Part shown: one piece after another, positions 30,708-41,975 of the stretch
How positions within the stretch are numbered: position 1 is the stretch's first letter
How the letters are laid out: each line of letters starts with the position of its first letter
Source: Pseudogymnoascus destructans
Taxonomy: Eukaryota > Ascomycota > Leotiomycetes > Thelebolales > Thelebolaceae
Reading direction: 5' to 3'
Assembly (NCBI RefSeq): GCF_001641265.1
Contig: NW_020167542.1
Coordinates: forward strand, 434,001-498,000
DNA length: 64,000 nt
Position numbers and translations under genes: made by a program
Notes under the pieces: model-generated
Told to the model about the DNA's origin: nothing
What the model saw: the letters and a program-made list of their open reading frames with translations, nothing else
Databases searched by the model: none

Positions 30708-33700
30708 ATGTCGTCGCCGCCACTGACCGCTCGGGGCGCCAGCTCACAACCCCCTATGCCTCCGTCTCGCAACCAACCCGGCACCACCGATGGCGAGAGT
30801 GCCGGCGTGACAATCAGGTCTATGAGACGTATGCATCCTGTGCCCAGCAGCTCAGCAACCCTAGCTAACCGTGCGTGCTCCCAACAGTGAAAGTCCTCTA
30901 CACCTTCGACGACCAGAATAAGACGAATTGCCTAGCGAGATGGCCGCATGTGTTACAGATCCAGGCTGTAGCTATGGACGAGAACGCCACCATCGGTGTC
31001 ATCGAGCTGAAAACCTGCATCCAAGCTATCGTGCAATGCTCCCCCGAGCTAGTCGCCAAGCTGGGACAAGATTACACCGTATACGCCTACGACTACTCCG
31101 AGTACGACAACCCGCTCGTCGGCCAAGGCATGCTCTCCTGGGCCCTCGCGGCCTCTTTACCCACCCCCGAAGCACCCGCCAGCCAACCCCGCCAGCTTAT
31201 TACCGGCCGCGTGTGCAAGAACATCCAGGGCCTGTTCTCGAACGGCGTAGCGGAGACGCTGGAGGTGAAGTTGCGTCTCGTTCCCGTGCCGACGGTGCTG
31301 CAGAGCGAGTATGTGCGCAGTATGGAGACGTACCGAGAGATTAGCAAGGCGATGCCGGTGGGGTTTGATCATGGCGAGTGGTTAGCGTTCTTGCAGTCGA
31401 ATCCCAGCGTGGGACAGGTTGCGAATAGGGTGAATACGCCGGTGCCGATGCCGAGTCAGAGGAGTGGGATTAGTATGGAGGTTGTTAATCAGTTGCTCAG
31501 CCCGTCGCTGCAGCAGACCTCGGTGGATCCGTTTAATGTCCCGCCGAATATGGAGATGGCGGGGAGTATTAGTCGGCCGCCGAGTCCGAGGGAGAAGGCT
31601 CCTTCGCGTCCGGCGTCGCAGGCGTCGGTGAAGAGGCCTAGGAAACCTCGTGCTCCGTCGAAGCCGCTCGTCGGTGGGAATACATCGGGCTATGAGGATG
31701 GGACTGATGGCGAGGAGGCACCTACGACTAAGAAACGAGCTAAGATTACGCAGACGAACTGGAATAGCAAATCCTCTTTCGGTACTGGAACTGACTCTCT
31801 CCGCGTCGCTGCTAGCACGGCTGGATCCCTCCGACTATTTCGACCTATTGCTATAGCACCTGCTCCAGGCGGCGCGGCGGGCTCTCATCTACAGGAGATG
31901 CCTAGAGCGCCGACTCCTGTCCCGCAGTTGCCTTCTTTGAAGGCCAATCGCTCGCGCGCTACGTCCCAGAGCATGCTCCGCCGCAACTCTATCGTCTCCC
32001 AGTTCGGTGAATCGCGCCGACAGTATAACTCTCCCTACCCTCCCTCCGACGCCGGTCACGACCCACAAGATCACGTCCGCATGTCCATCGAATCCGACAT
32101 GACCTCACCAGAAAAAGAAGACAGCCCCGCCGACACACCACCAGACATCAACTCCTCCCCGCCCGTGCTCCGCCGCACCGCCTCAGCACGCTCCAGCCCC
32201 CACGCGCCATCCAGCCCGATCCTACCACCCATGCCGCGGACAGACTCGGGGTTTATGAGCGGAGACATCAGTGAGTTATTCGAAGACAACGAGGAAGGAC
32301 AACCTGCTGAGGAGGACCCCGTCATCGCAGCTAAGTACACGCGTCGCCGTGCCACCAAGCCCGCTGCGCCGCGCGCCGAGAAAGTCCACCATGGCTTCGC
32401 GATCGAGGAGGTCACGCCGGGGCCGCCTGAACTGCTGCCGACGAAGATGCTGCCGCGTGCGGAGGCGAAGCAGAAGGCGGGGCCGAAACCGAAGATGAAA
32501 CGGACGCTGGCGAGGAGTAAGAGTACGATGTCGGAGGATGGGCTGGCGAATGGGGGGAGGATGGGGAGCGTGGCGTCGTTTGCGCCGGTTAGGCCAGGGT
32601 CCGCGATGGCGCAGGTACCGATTACTGCTGCTCCTGATGCTTCTCAGAGCGTGGAGCAAAGCCAGACGGAAGTTGCGCCGCCAAGCTTGTCTAGGAATAA
32701 CAGTGCGCCGCAGAATAATTCGTTTTCGCGCCCCCCGTCGAGGTCTATGAGCCGCACCGCATCACTGGGATCACTAACACTGCCCGCCGTCGCCGCGAGC
32801 GAACCAGCCCTCCCACCCAGCAGCCTTCAACACGCACACACCTGGTCCGACGCCGCCCACCCCGCCACCGAAGCCCCAACCCAAATGGACGATGGCACGG
32901 TCGCAGAGCCCTACTCCAAACGCAGCGCGATGGGCAAGAAACAAACCATCCGCCTCCGCCTCGAAGACGCCATCTCGCGCGGCGAAATGCCCCCCTTCTG
33001 CAGCAACTGCGGCGCCATCGAGACGCCCGCCTGGCGCAAGGCGTGGGCGCAGGAATGCAAGGGCGATCCGGGGTATCACGAGTATAGCGATGAGGCGGGG
33101 CGTGTGACGGCGATTGAGATTGTGGAGAGGGATGAGGGCGGGAAGCCGGTGGCGTATCGGTTGATTAAGAAGTCGCTTGCTGCGGCGGATGATAAATCGG
33201 CGTTTACGGAGATCCTGATGTGCAACCCGTGTGGCATCTGGATGTCGAAGTATAAATCCCAGCGTCCTGAGGATCGCTGGGGGAAAGACCCGAATCAGAA
33301 TGCTGGCGAGAAGAAGAAGCGGGGGGGTTCGAAACCGAGGAAGTCGGTTGCGGGACAGGCGCCGTTGCCTACGTCGGAAGCGCATTTCTACTCTGACGCC
33401 CCTGTACCCCCTGACAACTACACCTCTGCGCCCGCGCCGCAGCAGGACCTCCACGTCTCAGCAGTAACGACAATGCAGTCCCGCATCTCCCAACGCGGTG
33501 GAAGCGTGCAACCCCCCAAGAACACAACATCCCTAAAAGACACCGCCGCCGCCTCCCTCCGGCGCGTCATCCAATCCAGTCCTGCTCGCTGGATGGGAAC
33601 TTCGCGACACACCCCCATCGAGCTCGAAGACGAGCTCGGCGCAACACGACGCCTCCTCTTTCCCTCCCCCCGAAAGGACGACTCCCCGAAATCCCTAAGC

Positions 33701-34561
33701 GACCTACCGCCTGGCTTTTCTGCTCCTAATTGCAATAAAGAGAATCACCCCCCTGCCCCAAACCCACTAGATGACGATGATGACCTCGCCGCGCTCTTTG
33801 GGGAAGACCCGTTGAGAACGTCGAGACCGACTACACCGACTCGTTTACCGCCCTCAAACCCGTTTAAGACGCCTACGCGCCCTACACCCTCACATAGACC
33901 GATCACCCGCTCCATTTCCCGCTCCGCGAAATCAGCAAGGTCGAGACGGGGTGCCATGCTCCCCGAACGCACACCCACGCGCTCCACCCCCGCTACGCGA
34001 CGTAGTCCACGCCACCGCACCGGCGGCGTGCAAGAAAGCCCCTTCACAGCGACGCTAAACCGGCTCATCAGCGAGACTGGGGAAGATGGCCATGCCAACG
34101 GGGGGTACGATACCGGCCGCTCGCCGTCGCGAAATTTGGACCTCGGTCTAGATTTCTCCGCCCTCCCCGACCTCGCGCACCCACCTGACCTCCACAGCGA
34201 CGCCTTATTGTTCGCCGGCGCCAGATTCGGACATGGCGGAGGCTTCGGTGGGGGAGGGGGAGCTGGGGAGTTCTTCTCAACAGACGCGGCGCCGATGCCG
34301 AGTAGTCCGCCGAGAATGTTTGAGTTATATGAGGATCCCCTGGGCATGGAGATGGGGAGTTTGGAGGCGATGGAGGAGGCTATGTGGAGGGAGTTTGGGG
34401 GGGATGGGTTAGGGATGGGATTGAGTGGGGGAGGGGGAGGGGGGTTGGTGGTTGATAGGGGGGGGAGGGCGAGTTTTAGTATGAGGATGGATGCTACGGT
34501 GGGGGGAGATGGGGGGGTGGCTATTAAGGTTGAGGATGGGGAGGGTGCGCAGGCTGTTTAG
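30708..34561 (+). CDS. Ams2-like GATA transcription factor with expanded zinc finger
   Basis: Nuclear DNA-binding protein of about 1264 residues. Exon 1 is 30708-30828 (MSSPPLTARGASS...), then a 59-nt intron (GTATGC donor, AGCTAACC branch), then exon 2 at 30888-34561. The joined N terminus reads LKVLYTFDDQNKTNCLARW, the conserved start of the Ams2-type family. The zinc finger is C-x2-C-x70-C-x2-C (CSNC at about 745-748, CNPC at about 819-822) instead of the usual 17-18-residue loop; it keeps TPAWR after the first pair and the CNPCGIWM end. Flanks are Ser/Pro-rich and basic, and the C terminus is Gly-rich. S. pombe Ams2 controls histone transcription and centromere loading; transfer of that role here is inference. 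A second ATG at 30768 is possible. Confidence 0.8.
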
Positions 34562-35295
34562 GGGGCGGATGTGGTGTTGAATAGGCGGACGGGTGTTTGG
34601 GTAGGTGTGGGGGTGATTTGCATAGCGCTGTAGACGGCATTGAGCGAGCGGATTAGCTATTGTAGCGATTGAATTGAGTATACCATCTTCTACATCTAAA
34701 CTTTCCCGTGGAGCAACTGGTTGAAATCATATCTTCAGGTTGAAAGTGCAACTTGAGGTCGAGTTTGGGTAATCAGAGTTCACCCCCTGTTACGACATCT
34801 CTAAAGCATGCTATTACTACATATCCCACCCTCTTACCATACATAATTTATTACGACGCCGGCGAATCCAACAACCGCAACAACCGCAACCACCCATATC
34901 CCCACACCATCCTCCCTACCACACCTTTGGTTTATCCGCCACCACCGCCGCCTCAATTACGGAACCCTTCTGTACCTATTGGGGATATAGGCAAGCCACA
35001 TTGGAAGCTGTTTGACGGCCGACCAAAGCACAATTAGCACTCACTGGGGGTTAAGCACCTAGCGGATAGATAGATAGTTTAATTGAATCTACCGTTATAA
35101 ATACGTGCCATAAACCGTGCCGACTGAAACTTCTATGTGAGACCTTTCTGGTCACTTCAAGTATCCCATACAGATCGACCATAAGTCTCCGTATTCCTGG
35201 AGTATTCAAATAGTTTGATACTCCTTCCTATCCCCTTAATGTTGGATACCTGTCTGTATTTTATCGTTTTCGGGCAAATGGTTACAATACACACT
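34562..35295. other. intergenic, gene-poor
   Basis: 734 bp without a credible frame. It contains a GATAGATAGATAG run near 35062 and is AT-rich to the right. It forms the 3' side of both the GATA factor and the secreted-protein gene. Confidence 0.45.
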
Positions 35296-35619
35296 TTACA
35301 TGCAGTGTGGTGCCCCATCAATAACTTCGCACCCCCTATCTCCGCAGCATGCCACAGTTTGGTAGAAAACGCCTAAAGCGTCACAGATAACCTGCAGCAT
35401 ACTGTTGGTGTATGTGACAAATAGCGGAGAGTTTTGTGTTGAAGTACGTACAATGGCAGGATAATTACCACACCTAGTGTTGTAACCCTTCTGAGCGCAG
35501 ATATATTCACCTGGGTTACAGGCTATATTTCGTAAGCCTATGCCTGGCCTATGGATGATAGTGGCTTCAGCGAAGATGATGCTAAAGGCCACGCTGAGGA
35601 GGGCGACGGGAAACTTCAT
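35296..35619 (-). CDS. small secreted cysteine-rich protein
   Basis: 107 residues with an N-terminal signal peptide (MKFPVALLSVAFSIIFAEA, hydrophobic core and likely cleavage near residue 19). The mature part of about 88 residues has eight cysteines, including an adjacent pair (ACCGDRGC), so four disulfides are possible. The frame contains a GTACGT...AACAG stretch that looks like a 50-nt intron, but splicing it would shift frame and end the protein early, so the unspliced reading is preferred. Size, cysteine content, own TATA box and gene-poor setting fit a fungal effector-like or surface protein (hydrophobin-like spacing is not convincing). No homologue is recognised. Confidence 0.65.
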   Translation of the reverse strand: MKFPVALLSVAFSIIFAEATIIHRPGIGLRNIACNPGEYICAQKGYNTRCGNYPAIVRTSTQNSPLFVTYTNSMLQVICDALGVFYQTVACCGDRGCEVIDGAPHCM

Positions 35620-36371
35620 ATTGGATTTGATAAAGCTTTACTGAATTTTGCCTTTGTAGATTCGTGTGGGTTATAAACAGAGCAGACAAATCCTCCCTTA
35701 TATAAGGAACTACATATTTCGTAACCTTTCCATACCACATGAGTGTTTATGTGTAATATTCTAAACTAACCCCCTTGCCTCCTTTCATGCACTTGATTGA
35801 CTGTCTCAACTATGCCACTGGACAAGGCGTGGATCCCAACCCGTTTGCTGCCGCATACCCCTCGCCGCCTCGGGGTGATTGATGGCAAGTAAGAAATAAT
35901 TTCAATAAGCTCTTGCACACATTTGGAATCCCTAAACTCCACTGGATGATGGTCTCAGTCGTGCCAACAAACATGTCATGGATTCTAGGTCCCTTGCCGG
36001 GGGCCGGCAAGGGACCAACGGTGAGCGTGATACGGGTGCACAGTAAACAGGGTAAGTAGGAATAGAATCCTAATCAGCACAAGCTCTCCATGGGACTGGA
36101 AGCGGTGCTCTGCGTGGCATGTGCACGTGTTCCATATGCAGTGAGAGCAGGGTTTATTCATAATTCGATATCAATCTTACCGACCCCGCACTCAGCTTAC
36201 TGTATCGTCTGTATAGGTATATATTTGTTAGGCCTCGGGTATTGCTATATAGATCCTCTATAATACCTTATTTATTTCCATAGCTAAGGTATTAAAGAAC
36301 TTTAAAACACCGTCAAGGAACACCTCTCGTTTTAATTATTAAATTCCATCAAGATTGTCCCCAATACCACC
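35620..36371. other. intergenic, AT-rich island
   Basis: Promoter of the secreted protein on the left. The rest is AT-rich, with no coding frame that carries a motif. A GGTCCCTTGCCGG / CCGGCAAGGGACC inverted repeat at about 35990-36015 can form a hairpin. Confidence 0.45.
35696..35707 (-). promoter_or_regulatory. TATA box of the secreted-protein gene
   Basis: CCTTATATAAGG, a perfect palindrome, lies 77-88 bp upstream of the start codon at 35619. This is a sensible distance for a TATA element in a regulated fungal gene. Confidence 0.55.
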
Positions 36372-36806
36372 ATGTCCGCCGAACGCCGCTGGGACGAGCG
36401 CCACTTCCACCTCGAAGAATCAACCACCCAAAACGGCCCGAACCATCTGCATTGAGCACATGACGCCTGGTACCACCGTCCCTCAGTCACGCCTCTCGAG
36501 ATCGGCAAGACGTCCAGTGTTGAGCCGGGGGTGTACCACAAGTATCAAGTCGGCCCGGAACAGACACGCCGGGCGATGCGGACTTTGATGCATGCGGATG
36601 GGAAGATGGCGGGATTGGCGGATAGTGTGCTGCTTATGGCGGTTTCTACGGACTTGTGTGACGCCCAGCTTATTGGGCCGGCGGCGGGGATGCTGGAGGG
36701 TGTTAGGGCAGAGAAGAGGGATGAGGTTGAGGCGATGAAGAGGGAGTTGCTGGGGAAATATGATACGGAGGCGGCTTTGAGAAGGTTGCTGGCTAAATTT
36801 GAGTAA
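36372..36806 (+). pseudogene. unknown small ORF interrupted by one in-frame TGA
   Basis: ATG at 36372 opens MSAERRWDERHFHLEES..., meets TGA at 36453-36455, and the same frame then runs on without another stop to TAA at 36804-36806. That gives 143 sense codons plus the internal stop. The downstream part is G/C-rich at third positions and includes a regular helical segment (KRDEVEAMKRELLGKY). No intron removes the TGA. It may be a recently broken gene, a short protein starting at a later ATG, or a sequencing error. No family is recognised. Confidence 0.45.
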
Positions 36807-37065
36807 GTAGCGCATGATGCAAGGACCATGTGTATGTTATGAAATATTCACATATTTTATTATCGGTTTTTATTTGTAATTGTATCATATCGAGCGGGCG
36901 CCCCTTAATCAACCAGCCCAGTCCCTCATCTCGTCATATTTGTTCTCTCATCAATCTCCACTACCGGTTCCCCATAACCACCCTCCACCGCCCGCCCTCA
37001 TCCATCCTTACTTCCTTTTTCTTCCCTTGTACACTTAACCCGGCAAACGCGCTCTCGAAATAGAG

Positions 37066-37528
37066 TCACGACTCTGAATAGAAGATATCCTTGTACCGGT
37101 GTGTTGCATCTACGACGGCGGCTTCGGCTGCATAGTCTGAGGTTCGTTAGCGCTGTTCTGGGGGCTATGGATAGGGTTTTCGGGGAGGCGAGGGAGGTAG
37201 AGAGAAAAGAGGAAAGTCTTACTGAAATCGGCTCCCATGTCCGTGGCTTGCAAGACCTTGATAGATAGGTCTTGGTTCACCTTCCCGACAATCTCGACGG
37301 CATTGCCGACTGTGAGATGCGCATCCTAGGTGGAGTTAGTGATGGTCTGAGGCAGAAGGTGGAGAGAGGAAGTACTCGGTTCAAATGCGCGGTAATGTGT
37401 CCGTTGGAATCGAGTGTTGCCTCTTCGCCGCGCAGCTGGATAACCTTCCCGGTAATGCGGACGGTGCGGTTGGTGAAGGAGTCGAGGTAGGTGGAGTTTA
37501 TGCGGGGGGTGGAGAGAGATTCGGCCAT
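37066..37528 (-). CDS. RFA3: replication protein A subunit 3 (RPA14)
   Basis: Smallest subunit of the single-stranded-DNA-binding heterotrimer used in replication and repair, 108 residues. Exons are 37528-37376, 37325-37223 and 37136-37066; introns of 50 and 86 nt with GTACTT and GTAAGA donors. It reads MAESLSTPRINSTYLDSF..., then VRITGKVIQLRGEEATLDS, then VEIVGKVNQDLSIKVLQATD and ends THRYKDIFYSES. This is a single OB fold with the terminal helix that trimerises RPA. Divergent from LysRS across 407 bp. Confidence 0.92.
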
Positions 37529-37935
37529 TGTTGTGAGTTCTGGGAAGAGATTTGGGATTGGGAGGAGGAATTGGTAGGGAGTTGGTGAGAGTTGTTGGTT
37601 GATGGGATTTGGTGAAGTGGGATGGATGGTGGGGAAGTTTGGGTAAGTGGTGTTGAGACGCGTCGGAACGCGACGGCACGTGTTGATAGGTACAGTTTCA
37701 ATATATGATTACCGGCACGGAAAATATAATGCTCCGTCTGTCTGTTATCGTTATTTTACGCCCCCGTTAATTTAGAGTTGACACACACAAATCGTTGGGT
37801 ACCATTTTGACTCACTTGCCCCACCATCTCATAATCTATCAAAATCGACAACCTTGAAAAATCACAAATAACCCCCACAACATCTTGACAGCTCTGCGCT
37901 CCACTATTCCAACAAACACAGGATAGCACGCAATC
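37529..37935. promoter_or_regulatory. divergent promoter region of RPA3 and LysRS
   Basis: 407 bp between start codons, containing CGTCGGAACGCGACGGCACG near 37660 (MluI-box-like ACGCG core present) and no coding signal. The ACGCGA element would fit cell-cycle control of RPA3, but this is inference. Confidence 0.35.
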
Positions 37936-39876
37936 ATGGCTGGCGCAGCAGCTCCCATCGAGGAGCAAGTTGCGAACCTGCACTTGGACGAGGTCACCGG
38001 CGAGAAGGTGTCCAAGTCTGAGCTCAAGAAGCGTCAGAAGCAGCGCCAAAAGGAGGAGGAGAAGAAGAAGAAGGAGGCCGCCGCGCCCCCCAAGCCCGTG
38101 AAGGAGAAGAAGAGCAATGCCGAGGCCGATGAGAAGGAATTGAACCCCAACGTGAGTCTCAGGCCCCTGTACATCAACCCCTCGATGACGAGACTAATAG
38201 CGGGGTATAACAGCAATACTTCGAAATTCGCTCGCGCGCCATCAACAAGCTGCGCACTTCGCAAGACCCGAGCCCATACCCGCATAAGTTTGAGGTGAAC
38301 ACTGATATTCGCAACTTTGTAAAAGCGCATGAGAACCTCAAGTCGGGTGAGCAGCGCAAGGAGGTGGAGGTCCGCATGGGTGCCCGTATCTACAACAAGC
38401 GTGCGTCTGGAACCAAGCTCGTCTTCTACGATGTCCGATCCCAGGGCGTTAAGCTGCAGGTGATGTGCCAGCTACAGGAGTCTGCGGAGGGCGCCCCGCC
38501 GTTCGAAAACCAGCATGAGCACCTCCGTCGTGGAGATATTATTGGCATTCTCGGATACCCAGGCCGCACGGCACCAAAGAACAAGATTGAGAAGGGAGAA
38601 GAGGGAGAGTTGTCGATCTTTGCTACGGAGGTTAAGCTGTTGACCCCGTGCTTGCACCAGTTGCCAGATGAGTACTACGGATTCAAGGACCAGGAGCAGC
38701 GCCACCGCAAGAGATATCTCGATCTTATCATGAACGAGCCCACCAGGAATGTTTTCCTCACCCGCTCCAAGGTCGTCACATATATCCGCAAGTACCTGGA
38801 CAACAAGGACTTCACCGAGGTCGAGACGCCTATGCTTAACGCTATTGCTGGAGGTGCCACTGCTAAGCCCTTCACGACTCACCACAACGACCTGAACATG
38901 AACATGTTCATGCGTATAGCCCCCGAGCTCTACCTCAAGATGCTTGTCGTCGGCGGTCTTGACCGCGTCTACGAGATCGGCAAGCAGTTCCGTAACGAGG
39001 GCATCGATCTCACCCATAACCCCGAGTTCACCACCGCCGAGTTCTACATGGCCTACGCGGACGTGTACGACCTCATGAACATGACTGAGGAGCTCGTCTC
39101 CAGCCTCGTCAAGGAGCTGACCGGCGGCTACACCACCAAGTTCCACACCCAGCACGGCGAGGAGTACGAGGTCAACTGGGAGGCCCCATGGCGCCGCGTC
39201 GAGATGATCCCCGCCCTCGAGGAGGCCACCGGCGAGAAGTTCCCCCCCGGACCCGAGCTGCACACCGACGAGACCAACACCTTCCTTCGCGGCGTCCTCA
39301 AGAGGATGAAAATCGAGTGCTCGCCGCCGCTCACCAACGCCCGCATGCTCGACAAAATGGTTGGTGACTTCATCGAGGAGACCTGCGTCAACCCCACCTT
39401 CATCACTGGACACCCCCAGATGATGTCCCCGCTGGCCAAGTCGCACCGCGCCAACCCCGGACTCTGCGAGCGCTTCGAGGCATTCGTGTGTAAGAAGGAG
39501 ATTGTGAATGCGTACACTGAGTTGAACGATCCGTTTGACCAGCGTCTGCGCTTCGAGGAGCAGGCGAGGCAGAAGGAGCAGGGTGACGATGAGGCGCAGA
39601 TGGTTGATGAGAACTTCTGTATGAGTCTCGAGTATGGTCTGCCTCCTACGGGTGGGTGGGGTATGGGTATTGATCGCCTGGTCATGTTCTTGACCGATCG
39701 TTACAGTATTAAGGAAGTTTTGGCGTTTCCCTTTATGAAGGAGGAGCAGAAGGGTGGACAGGCCAAGTTGGCTGCTGAAGTGGTGGGTATTGAGGCTCAG
39801 CCTGAGGAGGGTATTGGTGAGTAATTCCCGTCTGTGGTTTTGAGTCTACCACTAACTTTTTACAGCGCACAAGTAA
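37936..39876 (+). CDS. KRS1: cytosolic lysyl-tRNA synthetase
   Basis: Class IIb aminoacyl-tRNA synthetase charging tRNA-Lys, 609 residues from three exons (37936-38151, 38214-39816, 39866-39876). Introns of 62 and 49 nt; the second leaves a tiny last exon coding AHK and the stop. The Lys-rich N-terminal helix (KKRQKQRQKEEEKKKK) binds tRNA. The OB-fold anticodon domain follows (VRMGARIYNKRASG). Catalytic motifs are FTEVETPML, then YEIGKQFRNEGIDLTHNPEF (motif 2), and GLPPTGGWGMGIDRLVM (motif 3). There is no mitochondrial presequence, so this is the cytosolic enzyme. Confidence 0.95.
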
Positions 39877-40176
39877 ATGCATGTTACCAGAGTGAGCGTC
39901 GTATAAAACGATACTACGTGTGGCCATTCAAATGGGGGATACGTCTGCCAACTGCGCACAAGCACGACAGCATGTATGCGAGAAATGTAGACAGGTCTTT
40001 TAAGGAGAGGAAAAAGTTTTAAGTCTATTAGTCGAGTTGAGATCCCGCTACTGATACACCTATCTCTGCGTGAAACGCCGCCGTGATGCCATCTGCTCCC
40101 TGATTCCCCATATTTGAACACTATCGTCACACTATTCTATACTACAGTACAATATTCACCTCTCTCCAAATACAAC

Positions 40177-41823
40177 TTAAGCAGTTGGAGTTCCCCTCGC
40201 CGCGGCAGGGACCCTCACTTTCGGGGCACCCTGCGCGGCCTGTGCCATACTGCTCTGCACGAGTCTCAAACCCCTCTTAGGGATCCACAGCCGGCTCCCG
40301 AGGACAAGCGTCATAGTAAGTAACCCCATGCTGCACGCCTGATGCGCAGACGCCAGCGGTAGCGGCACCAGGTACAGTAGAGTCGTGATGCCGAGCGCCA
40401 CCTGCGCCAAGGCGAAGTGGACGACACCCACCATACCCCTGCGAGCATTCTTGGGCATCGCCGCCGCGACGCGCGGGTTAAAGCGCGAGTAGGCCCACAG
40501 TGCGATGATTGTGGTCAGAGTGGTAGTAGCGAGGATGCGGTGATCAAGCTGTACAGTGGACGGGTTCTCGAGGATGTTGCGCCACCAGAGATCAGCCTTG
40601 TCCTCGCGACGGGAGTAGAAGTTGTTGAAGAGCTCTGTGGCAGGCGGGGCGATACGCCCCGGTCCCATGGTCGGGAACTCGTTGTAGATGAGTCCTGCGT
40701 CGAGGCCGGCAACGAGGGCGCCAGACACGGCGGTGGTGAAGACGAGAAGGGCGATGAAACCGACGGAGCGGCGGAAATGGCGGAGGGCGGGGCTGGAGCG
40801 CTCGATGATCGAGGCGTGGCCGCGAGCGGGGTCAGCGAGGAGAGCGCGGTCGCGAAGAGTCGAGAGACCACCCCAGAGCATAGTGGCGTAGCAGATGAAG
40901 GCTGTGCCGAGATGGGCGGCCAGGCGGTACTGCGAGACGCGGGGGTGGGAACCGGGGGCGAAGAGGTCGTCTTTCAGCCCGGACTTGACCATCCACCAGC
41001 CGATGAAGCCTTGGATTCCGATTATAGCGGAGATGCCGGCGAGGCCTGCGGTGAGCGGGCGCGAGACGCGGCGACGAGCGACGAAGTAGATGGCGGGGAG
41101 GACGAAGGAGAGGCCGATCACGCGGCCCCAGAGGCGGTGCGTCCACTCCATAAAATAGATGTATTTGAACTCATCAAGTGTCATGGTGGGGTTGAGCAGC
41201 TTGAATTCGGGGGAGGCGCGGTACTTGTTGAACTCGGAGTCCCAGTCTGCGGCAGAGAGGGGAGGGAGCGTGCCAGTTACTGGGCGCCATTCTGTAATAC
41301 TCAGTCTGGACGTTAGTAGGTTAGCTTGGGCACATTCCTAGAGAGTGTGAGATGCGTACCCTGATTCAGTGAGACGTGTCAGCCCGCCAAAGACAACGAT
41401 TCCGAACACACTGGCGGCGCTGCCGAGGAGCCAGAAAGCGACGCCGCGGGAGCTGGTATCGGGGAAGAAGGATTTCTTCGCCGTTTCCTTCTGGGAATTC
41501 GCAATTGTCTGGCTCAGAGAAGATAGGGGCGTGGCCTGGGCTCCTGGCACCGTAGCAGCTGTGCGCAGCGGCGCAGAGCTGCTATAAAAACGCGTGGGCT
41601 GGAAGACCGACAGCCCTTTGTTGGTCCGGAGCTTCGACCCTTGGATGGAGGCGGATTTGGGGCATTGGCGGCAGGTGAAGAGGTCTTTCCCTAACTTGGG
41701 CAGAGCCCGCCGTAGCGGGGGTAGTAGTGAAGCCATTGGCGTCGCTGATATCCCATGCGAGGTAGTTTTTCTGGCTTGATCGAAGGGAAGGAGGCGGTTG
41801 ACACTTTTCAAAGATAGGTCCAT
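40177..41823 (-). CDS. COX15: heme A synthase COX15
   Basis: Inner-membrane enzyme that oxidises heme O to heme A for cytochrome c oxidase. Exons 41823-41360 and 41305-40177, with a 54-nt intron carrying a perfect TACTAAC branch, give 530 residues. An in-frame ATG at 41736 (MASLLPPLRRALPKLGKDL) looks like the more typical presequence start and is a real alternative. About eight membrane spans are visible. Conserved histidine blocks are EWTHRLWGRVIG, AAHLGTAFICY, LDHRILATTTL and SAHQACSMG. Head to head with a transporter gene (152 bp); convergent with LysRS. Confidence 0.93.
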
Positions 41824-41975
41824 TAAGGTTTCCGCGGCGCTTGTACCCAGCTACGCCGAACCACTTACAAGGGCTCAGGGGACTACTACAATGGGAAATT
41901 TAAGTGACGACGATCAGGAACTTCAACTTCAATTGTGCCTATTTGCTATGACCCTGTAATAATACATAATTTCAC

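Noticed and set aside
35412..35461. Apparent 50-nt intron inside the cysteine-rich secreted protein
   Set aside because: Splicing shifts the frame and ends the protein before the last five cysteines; the unspliced frame is coherent.
38472..39446. 324-codon antisense frame over the LysRS gene
   Set aside because: Mirror of a strongly biased coding exon; no motifs, and LysRS is certain.
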